From positions 38,277-102,276 of the forward strand of contig DATGUH010000153.1 in assembly GCA_035301445.1 (NCBI GenBank): a stretch of DNA of 64,000 nucleotides, in the 5' to 3' direction. The notes beneath the pieces are model-generated. The model saw only the letters and a list, made by a program, of their open reading frames with translations. It had not been told where the DNA came from and ran no database searches. The position numbers and the translations under genes are program-made. The stretch is from Pseudogracilibacillus sp035301445 (GTDB taxonomy: Bacteria; Bacillota; Bacilli; Bacillales; Amphibacillaceae). Shown piece after piece: positions 9,281-17,069 of the stretch. Position 1 is the stretch's first letter, and each line of letters starts with the position of its first letter.

Positions 9281-9328
9281 TGAAAATCATTCTCAATGAA
9301 GTATAGCATGATTCTAAATATTCGACAA
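9281..9328 (-). promoter_or_regulatory. SigA-type promoter with Fur box for nitroreductase-exporter operon
   Basis: Read on the minus strand: -35 TTGTCG (9328-9323), 17-bp spacer, -10 TATACT (9305-9300), then TGAGAATGATTTTCA at 9295-9281. The last sequence differs from the Bacillus 7-1-7 Fur consensus (TGATAAT-N-ATTATCA) at one base per half. Its position over the transcription start fits simple repression by Fe-Fur. Confidence 0.75.
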
Positions 9329-9494
9329 AGTATGTTTTGATTGGGATTGCCAGTGCCCCATCAAGTTCTATTAAGAGTTTCTTAAAGGGTTCTGCGTAAG
9401 TTTTTTATCGTGTTCTAACTAAATCTGTCTCAATCTCTTTCAATGTAGGAAGTTTCAGAGTATTTGTATTCATAGGGGTTCTCTCCTGTAGTAG

Positions 9495-9693
9495 TTGTGT
9501 GCAAACTTCACGATACAAGAAGAGAGTCCTTTTTTTCATGTTTAGATAGCTTGGCCTTCAACAGATGACCGCTAACCTATTGATTGAAGTGGAGATGTAG
9601 TGACGCCTGCGAGAACAGCACGAGCTGAAGACCCCAAAGAAGCGTAACTTGAAACCATGCACATTGAAGCACGCCAATCGGAATGGACATCCA
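9495..9693. repeat. Dispersed intergenic repeat, copy 1 (degenerate MITE-like element)
   Basis: Two blocks are shared with 20803-21020. The first is a stretch with CAAACTTCACGATACAAG and a following run of T (9503-9570). The second begins ATTGATTGAAGTGG (9579) and continues with TGACGCCTGCG, AACAGCACGAG and TGAAGACCCC. The right end is decayed in this copy. No gene was found between 9239 and 9758; the rest is promoter DNA. Confidence 0.7.
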
Positions 9694-9712
9694 TTTTCGC
9701 CTATCATAGCAA

Positions 9713-9746
9713 AAACCGTTAATTGAACAGATCCAATTAACGGTTT
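9713..9746 (-). terminator. Terminator of the ABC exporter operon
   Basis: Perfect stem AAACCGTTAATTG/CAATTAACGGTTT with an 8-nt loop, 12 nt after the permease stop, followed on the minus strand by T residues. Confidence 0.85.
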
Positions 9747-9758
9747 GGTTTCTAAGCA

Positions 9759-11021
9759 TTATAATTCTTGTCTTAACGCTTGAATCACATCGATTTTCGT
9801 TGCTTTTCTTGCTGGACGCCATCCTGATATGATAGCAACCCCGATACTAATGATTGAAGCAATGACAATTAATTGCCACGGAATATGTGAAAATGTAATA
9901 TTGAATTCACCGATTTCTTCTTCTCCGAGCGCAGAAGTAACAATGATTGGTAATAAATAATTCGACAGTGCGCTAATCCCATAAGAGATGATTACAGCAA
10001 TGGCTGTACCAATGATACCAATCCATGCACTCTCCATAATAAATAATCGCTGAATAAGCTTAGGACTTGCACCTAAAGATTTCATAACCCCTATTTCACG
10101 TGTACGTTCTGTTACGGCCATTGTCATTGTGTTGAAAATCCCGATTGAAGCAATTAAAATTGCAATCGTTCCAACAAAGACGAGCCCAGCTTTTAGGGCG
10201 AGGAAAAAGACGTCTAACTGTTCTAATTCATCTACGACGGAATACGTATAAAAACCTTGGTCTTTAATAGCAGATGAAATTGCACTAACATTTTCCAATT
10301 GATCAGCATGGACGGCAATATTAGAATAGAATATTGGTTGGTCTTCTCCTACTTCTTTTGTTAAGATTTTTTCAATCTCCGGTATGATGGTTGCATCTGC
10401 ATAGAAACTCATATCTTGCACCCATTCTTTCGTCGGTGCTTTACTTCTACCAACAATGGTCATTTCTAACGGTTTGCCAACCTCTTCTCCTGCATGATTC
10501 AGCATACCGATTTGAATCGTCTTCCCTACCAATTCCTTGTCATACTGCACTGCTTCATCATCTACTTGCTTTTGTAGCGTTTCGGCAAAATGATACCCCA
10601 CGACCACTTCATGCGGTGCTTCAGGCAATCTTCCTTCTTCAAGTTCAAAGCCTATCTTTTTCTTCTCCTCAAAATCTGAAATATTAAATGAAGCGCTACT
10701 TTCGAAATCATCGAGCGATAAAATTGCGTCTGTTGCTAACGTACGTTCTTGTATCACTGCACGTACATGTTCAATGTCGCGGAACTCATCAACATATGCT
10801 TCAGGAAGTGTATTCTCTTCCTTTTCATAGACCGTAATTTCTGTAACTAAACCGTACTCTAATGCTTCTTTACGCAATGTATCATGTAAACCAAAACCGA
10901 CAGAGGCAAGTACGATTAAAAAAGCCGTCCCCATCGTAGCTGCCAAAACAGTCATAAACACACGCATTTTATTTTTCTTAATATGTTGTCGAACAAAATC
11001 GACTTGGTCTTTAAATTGCAT
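9759..11021 (-). CDS. ABC transporter permease, FtsX/MacB type
   Basis: 420 residues: one N-terminal membrane helix (about 20-42), a large extracytoplasmic MacB_PCD-like domain (about 45-265), then three C-terminal helices of an FtsX domain. The domain includes MAVTERTREIGVMKSLGASP, the coupling-helix signature of this exporter class. Such permeases work as dimers with a LolD/MacB-like ATPase in peptide, lipoprotein or antibiotic efflux, or in mechanotransmission to the outside. The start overlaps the end of the ATPase gene by 11 nt, so translation is coupled. No MacA-like adaptor or two-component system is adjacent, so the substrate is open. Confidence 0.85.
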   Translation of the reverse strand: MQFKDQVDFVRQHIKKNKMRVFMTVLAATMGTAFLIVLASVGFGLHDTLRKEALEYGLVTEITVYEKEENTLPEAYVDEFRDIEHVRAVIQERTLATDAILSLDDFESSASFNISDFEEKKKIGFELEEGRLPEAPHEVVVGYHFAETLQKQVDDEAVQYDKELVGKTIQIGMLNHAGEEVGKPLEMTIVGRSKAPTKEWVQDMSFYADATIIPEIEKILTKEVGEDQPIFYSNIAVHADQLENVSAISSAIKDQGFYTYSVVDELEQLDVFFLALKAGLVFVGTIAILIASIGIFNTMTMAVTERTREIGVMKSLGASPKLIQRLFIMESAWIGIIGTAIAVIISYGISALSNYLLPIIVTSALGEEEIGEFNITFSHIPWQLIVIASIISIGVAIISGWRPARKATKIDVIQALRQEL

Positions 11022-11709
11022 ATTGTGCCGCTCCTTCCGTTAAATAGCCATCATGCATCGTGTACACACGGTCAGCAATACGCGCAACCTCGTCATCATG
11101 CGTAATCATGACGAATGAAATGCCTCTTTTACGATTCAATGTTTGAATCAGTAATAACACATCTTGTTCTGTTTCTGAGTCTAAACTACCTGTCGGTTCA
11201 TCCGCCAAAATAATCGGTGGATCAGTAATGAGCGCACGCGCAATGCTGACCCGCTGCTGTTGTCCACCTGATAATTCATTTGGATAATGGTCTGCTACAT
11301 GATCTAACCCAATTTCTTTCATCATTCGTTCCACTTTTTCCTTTCGCTTTGCCTGATCCATTCCTTGTAATTTTAATGGTAATTCAATATTTTCAAATGT
11401 GTTGAGACCCGGCATTAGTTGGAAGTTTTGAAAAATAAAACCAAAATTTTCTAGTCTAAACTTGGCACTTTTCACTTCATTAAATGATGCAATTTCAACA
11501 CCGTTAACATGAATTTCTCCGCGGTCAGGTTTCATAAAGCTAGCCAACATATGCAAAAATGTCGATTTTCCCGAACCACTTTTACCAACAATCGATACAA
11601 TTTCACCGTCATTCACTTTAAAATCAATATCTTTTAATACATCAATCTTCTTTTCCTTCCCTTTCTTCCCAATTCGAAAGGCATGGCTTACATTTTTTAC
11701 AGTAATCAT
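11011..11709 (-). CDS. ABC transporter ATP-binding protein, LolD/MacB family
   Basis: 232-residue ATPase partner of the downstream permease. Walker A GKSGSGKST lies near residue 42, the ABC signature is LSGGQQQRVSIARAL, Walker B is PIILADEPTGSLDSET, and the switch histidine is in MITHD. The dimer drives the FtsX-like permease. GGAGGAG precedes ATG 11709. The 300 bp upstream hold no gene. Confidence 0.9.
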   Translation of the reverse strand: MITVKNVSHAFRIGKKGKEKKIDVLKDIDFKVNDGEIVSIVGKSGSGKSTFLHMLASFMKPDRGEIHVNGVEIASFNEVKSAKFRLENFGFIFQNFQLMPGLNTFENIELPLKLQGMDQAKRKEKVERMMKEIGLDHVADHYPNELSGGQQQRVSIARALITDPPIILADEPTGSLDSETEQDVLLLIQTLNRKRGISFVMITHDDEVARIADRVYTMHDGYLTEGAAQYAI

Positions 11710-11968
11710 TTGTCCGTCTCCTCCATTTAAGCGATGATTGTTAGTCTAAACTGCAAATCTTAAATCGGAGTAAGGATAAATCTGAAGAAATTCTTAAGTT
11801 TTTTAAGTCTACTAACAGGCCATGTTAAAAATTCTGTTTTTTTCATTGTTTGCGCAGTCCAGCGCGAACAATTTGAAGGGCCATATGCAAGAACTTCAAA
11901 TAAAAAAGACGCGCTCAACCATGTTTTGATTGATCACTCTCTTTTTCATTTCATAAATCAAAAAAGAA
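11710..11968. other. Intergenic stretch, no gene seen
   Basis: AT-rich DNA between the ABC operon and floT. It presumably carries the ABC operon promoter near its left end. No convincing -35/-10 pair, coding frame or structured RNA was recognised. Confidence 0.5.
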
Positions 11969-11990
11969 GCGCCTCTATGAATAGAGGCGC
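11969..11990 (-). terminator. Terminator of yuaF-floT
   Basis: 10-bp perfect stem GCGCCTCTAT/ATAGAGGCGC with a 2-nt centre, followed on the minus strand by TTCTTTTTT. Confidence 0.85.
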
Positions 11991-12011
11991 TCCGTTAACC
12001 AATGATGTTAT

Positions 12012-13583
12012 TTATCTTTCTTCGTTTTCTTCTTCAGGATTTGACGTTGCTATTTGAGCCACTTGGTCATTTTTCGACGCTTTTACTTCATCTGTTAAGG
12101 CATCAATGCTTGGACGGATATTATGTTTTCCTGAATAATTTTCCATCATTTCTTTTACATCGATACCAGTTGTTTCTTTAAGAGATTCTTGTAAAGATGA
12201 CATTAAATTTGTCGCGTATGAAGTGACACGGTTGGCACCGCCACCGCCTTCACCACCGCCTGTATCAACAACAGTAATCTTGTCGATATTCGATAATGGT
12301 GCTGAAACGTTTTTCGCGTAATCTGGGATCATGCGAATAATCATGTCAAGCATAGCCGCTTCACCGTACTCATTGAATGCTTCTGCTACTTTACGTTTCG
12401 CTTCTGCTTCCGCCACACCTTTCAGACGGATAACTTCTGCTTCTGCTTCACCTTCTGCACGTAATGCATCCGCTTTTGCAACCCCATCTAAACGAACTTT
12501 TTCTGCTTCTGCAGCTGCTCGTGCTTCGATACGATACTTCTCTGCATCTGCTTCAGCAAGTTGACGCGCCTTATCAGCTGCCGCTTGCTGCTCAATCGCA
12601 TAACGATCCGCATCTGCTTTCTTCTTCACTTCAGAATCGTATTGCTTTTCACGACGTGCAATTTCTTTTTCCTCTAATTCGATTTGCTTTTGACGCTCAA
12701 TAATTTGAACTTGCATTTCTTGCTCTGTTACTTCTTGTTTAGAGCGAGCTGTTTGCAATTCATACGCTTGGTCGGCTTTCGCTTTAGCGCGATCTTGCTC
12801 TAAACGGTATTCAGCTACTTTTAGCTGGTTTTCTTTCTCTGCTTCGGCAATTTCCGTTGCACGTTCAATTTCAGCGCGTTGTGCATCTTTTGCAGCTTCC
12901 GCGTTTTGAATACGTGTTTCTTTTTCTGCTACAGCAGTCGCAATATCCGCATCACGTTTTACTTGTGCAATACGTGGCTTACCAAGCGAGTCTAAGTATC
13001 CATTACTGTCACGTACATCTTTAATCGTAAAGGAAACAATGACAAGACCCATTTTCGATAAATCTTCTGATGCGACACGTTGTACTTCTTGAGAGAATAA
13101 TTCACGGTTTTTATAAATTTCCTCTACCGTCATGGATCCTAAAATAGAACGTAAATGTCCTTCAAGTACTTCTCTTGCTTCATTTTCACGATCTTCTTTT
13201 GATTTCCCTAAAAATTGCTCCGCAGCCGTTGCAATTTCAGAAATCGAACCGCCAATTTTAATAATCGCAATACCATCTGCCATTACAGGTACACCTTGAC
13301 CTGTATAAACTTCCGGTGTTGTAACTTCCAATTTACTTGAAAGCAAACTTAACGGCTCTGCTTGTTGGAATACTGGAAACACGAATGTACCGCCACCGCG
13401 AATGATTTTAATTTTATTGCCGCCTTCATCGGTATGTACATTTTTGGATCCTAAATAACTCCCCGTTACAATTAATGCTTCGTCTGGTCCAACTGTACGA
13501 TATTTCGTAATATAGACCAATACAATCGCCAGTATGATAAATCCGACGACTCCAAGGACTGTGATAATTCCTGGCATATTCAT
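12012..13583 (-). CDS. floT: Flotillin-like protein FloT
   Basis: 523-residue membrane scaffold of functional membrane microdomains. A hydrophobic N-terminal hairpin (about 5-27) anchors it. An SPFH/PHB domain follows (about 30-190), then a long Ala/Glu/Lys-rich coiled coil (about 200-410) full of AEAE and EAEA repeats as in flotillins, and a C-terminal oligomerisation tail. B. subtilis FloT (YuaG) recruits signalling, secretion and cell-wall proteins and helps tolerance to envelope stress. It follows yuaF by 11 nt in the same SigW-controlled transcript, the same arrangement as in B. subtilis. Confidence 0.95.
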   Translation of the reverse strand: MNMPGIITVLGVVGFIILAIVLVYITKYRTVGPDEALIVTGSYLGSKNVHTDEGGNKIKIIRGGGTFVFPVFQQAEPLSLLSSKLEVTTPEVYTGQGVPVMADGIAIIKIGGSISEIATAAEQFLGKSKEDRENEAREVLEGHLRSILGSMTVEEIYKNRELFSQEVQRVASEDLSKMGLVIVSFTIKDVRDSNGYLDSLGKPRIAQVKRDADIATAVAEKETRIQNAEAAKDAQRAEIERATEIAEAEKENQLKVAEYRLEQDRAKAKADQAYELQTARSKQEVTEQEMQVQIIERQKQIELEEKEIARREKQYDSEVKKKADADRYAIEQQAAADKARQLAEADAEKYRIEARAAAEAEKVRLDGVAKADALRAEGEAEAEVIRLKGVAEAEAKRKVAEAFNEYGEAAMLDMIIRMIPDYAKNVSAPLSNIDKITVVDTGGGEGGGGANRVTSYATNLMSSLQESLKETTGIDVKEMMENYSGKHNIRPSIDALTDEVKASKNDQVAQIATSNPEEENEER

Positions 13584-13594
13584 TCCTCCCCTAT

Positions 13595-14140
13595 TTATGA
13601 TTGGTGATTTGCGAAGCGAAATGGCTCATATTCTTTTACAACGAACGCGCCTTCCTTCACTTCAATGATTAACACTTCTTTGCCGTATTCAATCGGAATG
13701 TTTTCATATCCGACAGCACGTTTATTAATGCGTCCGTTAATCGTCTCGATGACTATTTCACCATACCCATTTTCTGGGATTGAAATAATGACACGACCGA
13801 CTTGCCCCATTAATTGATCATCGGAATATACCATCGATACTTCCGCTGATCGTAAAGGTACTAAAACAAAGAAATAGAGTAATGTATCTAAAACAATTGC
13901 TATCGCAATCGCAACACCCAAAATAATGAAGCTATCCCATAATACGGTTTTCTCTAAAATATATGCCCCTGCACATGTAAATGTAATGAATGATAAAATA
14001 ATGGCCGGGTCAAGTAGCGGGTGAATGTCTTCAACTCCATCCGTAAAGTCACTAATAAAGATGTACAATACCGTTGCGACACCAGCAATCATTAAGCCGT
14101 ATAAATACACTTGCATAATAGGTAATCCAAATAATTCCAT
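13595..14140 (-). CDS. yuaF: NfeD-like membrane protein YuaF
   Basis: 181-residue partner of flotillin. Three or so hydrophobic helices occupy the first 95 residues, then an OB-fold NfeD-type domain (GQVGRVIISIPENGYGEIVIETINGR) on the cytoplasmic side. Short NfeD proteins of this kind are encoded next to SPFH proteins and are thought to work with them in membrane organisation. ATG 14140 is chosen because AGGAGGG stands 6 nt before it; ATGs at 14146 and 14167 overlap or precede that site. Transcribed from the SigW promoter at 14175-14200. Confidence 0.88.
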   Translation of the reverse strand: MELFGLPIMQVYLYGLMIAGVATVLYIFISDFTDGVEDIHPLLDPAIILSFITFTCAGAYILEKTVLWDSFIILGVAIAIAIVLDTLLYFFVLVPLRSAEVSMVYSDDQLMGQVGRVIISIPENGYGEIVIETINGRINKRAVGYENIPIEYGKEVLIIEVKEGAFVVKEYEPFRFANHQS

Positions 14141-14174
14141 TGCCATCCCTCCTACTTGCTCTTTCATATTCTTA

Positions 14175-14200
14175 TACGGTCAACTTACTAGAAGGTTTCA
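14175..14200 (-). promoter_or_regulatory. SigW promoter of yuaF-floT
   Basis: On the minus strand: TGAAAC (14200-14195), 16-bp spacer, CGTA (14178-14175). This matches the SigW consensus TGAAAC-N16-CGTA exactly, and B. subtilis yuaFGI is a known SigW target. The sigW gene is in this window at 39244-39807. Confidence 0.85.
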
Positions 14201-14355
14201 AAAAAGTAACGTTTTTTATTTTTTTATTTAGGGAATCAAGAAAGTATGTCATAAAAATTTCACGATTTATTCAAATTCCCATTTCATCCAACACATTTGC
14301 GCATTTATATATGTATTTCAAGCAGTTTTTTTGGTATCATTGACTGTGCTGTAAA

Positions 14356-14370
14356 AATCTGAAACAGATT
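14356..14370. promoter_or_regulatory. Short dyad before the DUF47-pit operon
   Basis: AATCTG-AAA-CAGATT, a perfect 6-bp inverted repeat 20 nt before the DUF47 start codon. It could be an operator or an mRNA hairpin; no regulator is identified. Confidence 0.25.
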
Positions 14371-14390
14371 AATCACATTGGAGGTACATC

Positions 14391-15011
14391 ATGTTTAATT
14401 TTAATAAAACTGATCCATTTTTCACTGCACTACTTGAAATTGCCGAACATGTACGTGAATCAATTCATTACACATATAATTTTGAAATTACAAGTATCGC
14501 TGATTTAAAAGAAGTTAGTATTAAAATGAAAAATTATGAGCGCGAAGGAGATACGTTAATTCACGAATTAACAACGAAGTTAAATACTTCGTTTATGACC
14601 CCTATCGAGCGTGAAGATATTTTACAATTATCGATTAAAATGGATGATATTTTAGACGGAATGGAACATTTCATTGCGCACTTAGAAATGTTTTCATTAG
14701 TCGAGACGGATGAATATGTAGATTCATTTATGGAAAACATCGTGAAAAGTACAGATGAAATCGTCAAAGCACTTCAACTATTATCAAAGAAAAAACTTGT
14801 TGAAATGCGCGACCATGCAGTTCTGATTAAACAATTAGAAAGCATTTGCGATGAAGTTTACCGAACATCGATTAAACAATTATTCATTAACGAGACAGAT
14901 CCAATTCGTATTATCCAATTAAAAGATTCTTATGAACAACTAGAAGAAATTGCTGACTACTGCGAAGATGTTGCAAATACAATCGAAACGATTATTATGC
15001 GTAACGCGTAA
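14391..15011 (+). CDS. DUF47 family PhoU-like protein (YkaA type)
   Basis: 206-residue all-helical cytoplasmic protein of the PhoU_div/DUF47 family. Seen: REGDTLIHELTTKLNTSFMTPIEREDIL and CEDVANTIETIIM, the metal-binding acidic helices of the family. DUF47 proteins are encoded directly before Pit transporters and are thought to control phosphate uptake by them. Here the pit gene begins 17 nt downstream, so the two form an operon. GGAGGT lies about 6 nt before ATG 14391. Confidence 0.9.
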   Translation: MFNFNKTDPFFTALLEIAEHVRESIHYTYNFEITSIADLKEVSIKMKNYEREGDTLIHELTTKLNTSFMTPIEREDILQLSIKMDDILDGMEHFIAHLEMFSLVETDEYVDSFMENIVKSTDEIVKALQLLSKKKLVEMRDHAVLIKQLESICDEVYRTSIKQLFINETDPIRIIQLKDSYEQLEEIADYCEDVANTIETIIMRNA

Positions 15012-15028
15012 GGAGGAGTTCACACGTA

Positions 15029-16027
15029 ATGGATACACTTTTACTCCTCACAATACTTGTCGTTATATTTGCACTCGCTTTTGACTTTATTAACGGCTTT
15101 CATGACACAGCAAACGCTATTGCCACTTCTGTGTCAACGCGCGCATTAAAACCTAGAACTGCGGTCTTAATGGCAGCTACTATGAACTTTATTGGTGCAC
15201 TAACATTTACAGGGGTGGCACAAACCATTTCTAAAGATATCGTCGACCCATTTATGTTAGAAAATGGCTCACTCGTTATTTTAGCTGCGCTACTTTCTGC
15301 AATCGCATGGAACTTAATTACATGGTATTTCGGAATTCCGTCAAGTTCATCTCACGCACTTATTGGATCAATTGCTGGTGCAGCCATTTCTGCTGCTGGA
15401 TTTGGGATTTTAAATTACAAAGGGTTCATTAAAATTTTAGAAGCTTTAATCTTCTCCCCTTTTATCGCACTATTCGTCGGTTTTATTGTCATGTCGATTT
15501 TTAAAGTCGTTTTAAAAAATCGTAATTTATTTAAGGCAAATAAACGTATTCGTTATATGCAAATCGGAACTGCTGCACTACAAGCATTTACACACGGAAC
15601 GAATGATGCACAAAAAGCAATGGGAATCATTACGATGGCACTCATTGCCGGTGGATTACAAACGACGGATGATGTCCAATTATGGGTACGTATCGCTGCC
15701 GCAACGGCGATGGGGCTTGGTACATCTATTGGTGGTTATAAAATTATTAAAACCGTTGGGACAAAAATTATGAAAATCCGTCCTGTAAATGGAGCAGCCG
15801 CAGACCTATCATCTGCTGGGATTATTTTTAGTGCGACACTCCTTCACTTACCAGTTAGTACGACACATGTCATTTCATCAGCGATTATGGGTGTTGGAAC
15901 TGCACAACGTGTCCGCGACGTAAACTGGGGTGTAGCGAAAAATATTGTCATGACTTGGATTATTACATTGCCAATTTCTGCTGCATTAGCTGCCATCCTT
16001 TATCAAGTACTTGCACTGTTCTTTTAA
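15029..16027 (+). CDS. pit: Low-affinity inorganic phosphate transporter, PiT family
   Basis: 332-residue membrane protein with about ten helices. The duplicated PiT signatures are present: GFHDTANAIATSVSTRAL near the start and HGTNDAQKAMGIITMAL in the second half. GIPSSSSHALIGSIAGAA and LPVSTTHVISSAIMGVG form the second repeated pair. It imports metal-phosphate complexes using the proton gradient. It follows the DUF47 gene by 17 nt with AAGGAGG before ATG 15029. No terminator hairpin was seen before the csp promoter. Confidence 0.93.
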   Translation: MDTLLLLTILVVIFALAFDFINGFHDTANAIATSVSTRALKPRTAVLMAATMNFIGALTFTGVAQTISKDIVDPFMLENGSLVILAALLSAIAWNLITWYFGIPSSSSHALIGSIAGAAISAAGFGILNYKGFIKILEALIFSPFIALFVGFIVMSIFKVVLKNRNLFKANKRIRYMQIGTAALQAFTHGTNDAQKAMGIITMALIAGGLQTTDDVQLWVRIAAATAMGLGTSIGGYKIIKTVGTKIMKIRPVNGAAADLSSAGIIFSATLLHLPVSTTHVISSAIMGVGTAQRVRDVNWGVAKNIVMTWIITLPISAALAAILYQVLALFF

Positions 16028-16044
16028 CCAAATAAACATTTCAC

Positions 16045-16073
16045 TTGCAATTGATCGCGCTACTTGTTATGAT
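16045..16073 (+). promoter_or_regulatory. Promoter of the cold shock gene
   Basis: TTGCAA (16045-16050), 17-bp spacer, TATGAT (16068-16073). Transcription would start near 16080, giving a leader of about 105 nt as is usual for cold shock mRNAs. A small hairpin, GTGTGT-N7-ACACAC, sits directly before the GAGGAGG ribosome binding site. Confidence 0.65.
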
Positions 16074-16185
16074 AAAGAAGAATTATTTTTGTTCGAATAG
16101 TAGAACGGTCATCAAGACCCCTTCAAGACTTGAGCAAGGATAGTAACACATGTGTGTAAAACATACACACGAGGAGGAAACAAAG

Positions 16186-16386
16186 ATGGAACAAGGTAAA
16201 GTAAAATGGTTTAACGCAGAAAAAGGTTTTGGATTTATCGAGCGTGAAGAAGGCGACGACGTATTCGTACACTTCTCAGCTATCCAAGGCGAAGGTTTCA
16301 AAACACTTGAAGAAGGTCAAGAAGTAACTTTCGAAATCGAACAAGGTGAACGTGGTCTTCAAGCTTCAAACGTTGTTAAAAACTAA
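16186..16386 (+). CDS. Cold shock protein, CspA/CspB family
   Basis: 66-residue single cold-shock domain, the usual length. The RNA-binding motifs RNP1 (KGFGFIER, about 15-22) and RNP2 (DDVFVHFSAI, about 25-34) are intact. It acts as an RNA chaperone in the cytoplasm that melts mRNA structure, especially after cold shock. Start 16186 has GAGGAGG 9 nt upstream. Monocistronic between its own promoter and a strong terminator. Which csp paralogue it is cannot be told. Confidence 0.95.
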   Translation: MEQGKVKWFNAEKGFGFIEREEGDDVFVHFSAIQGEGFKTLEEGQEVTFEIEQGERGLQASNVVKN

Positions 16387-16403
16387 TTTGAATTAACCTA
16401 TTC

Positions 16404-16433
16404 AAGCCATTCTCTTAAGAGAATGGCTTTTTT
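16404..16433 (+). terminator. Terminator of the cold shock gene
   Basis: A near-perfect palindrome, AAGCCATTCTC-TTAA-GAGAATGGCTT, ends in six T residues. Confidence 0.9.
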
Positions 16434-16437
16434 CTGT

Positions 16438-16795
16438 TGTTTACAAGGTTTTTTGGTGATATCTACAAAGTTTTTTGTGATATCTCCAGATCTCAGTTCA
16501 ATACCTACAAGTTTTGTTCGTGAATCAACAAGTTTGAGATTTACCTGCAATTCTTCTTGCGTTATCTACAAATTTTCTGTTCAAATCAACAAACTAAAAG
16601 CTCGTATCTACAAATTACTAGCTGCTATCGACAATCGCCTCTTTATCGACAACTCATTGCGGGTTTTCTGCAAATTTTCTTGCGTTATCTACAGATCCCA
16701 GTTCAATACCTACAAAGTTTGTTCGTGAATCAACAAGTTTGAGATTTACCTACAAATCTTCTTGCGTTATCTTCAAATTTCTTTACATTATCTAC
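16438..16795. repeat. Degenerate 21-bp repeat array, locus 1
   Basis: About 16 units of roughly 21 bp, each opening with TATCTACAA, TACCTACAA or ATCAACAAG. One composite of several units (TACCTACAA, then TTCGTGAATCAACAAGTTTG, then TTACCT) occurs twice here (near 16501 and 16706) and, nearly identical, several times in the array at 59.2-59.9 kb. One- and two-base length changes break any reading frame, so this locus does not code. The DNA between 16434 and 17069 otherwise holds only the promoter region of the MMPL gene. Confidence 0.75.
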
Positions 16796-17069
16796 ACCCC
16801 CTCTCCCTCTACCAACCCAATTGCGAAATCAGCACTGACAAAGGATTCGATTTCTAAAAAAACGATCAACAAAAGCGTTGTTCATCACATCAGCTTTCAC
16901 TGACTTTTATAAACAACTCTTTCTCGCTACTCTATTCTATATATTTCCCAAAACTCGCTATCTCTCTACTAGCAGTGCGCGCATTTCTAGACTGAAACAT
17001 AAGACTTTTCTTTCAAAATTCGATATGATGAACGTACTCACTTATTATAAAAAGAAGGAAGGCTTTCAC

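Noticed and set aside
16992..17030. SigW promoter before the MMPL gene (TGAAAC at 16992)
   Set aside because: No CGTA follows at 16 or 17 bp.
16878..17069. 64-residue N-terminal extension of the MMPL transporter
   Set aside because: It adds non-conserved sequence before the first helix and has no ribosome binding site; GTG 17070 has AAGGAAGG 7 nt upstream.
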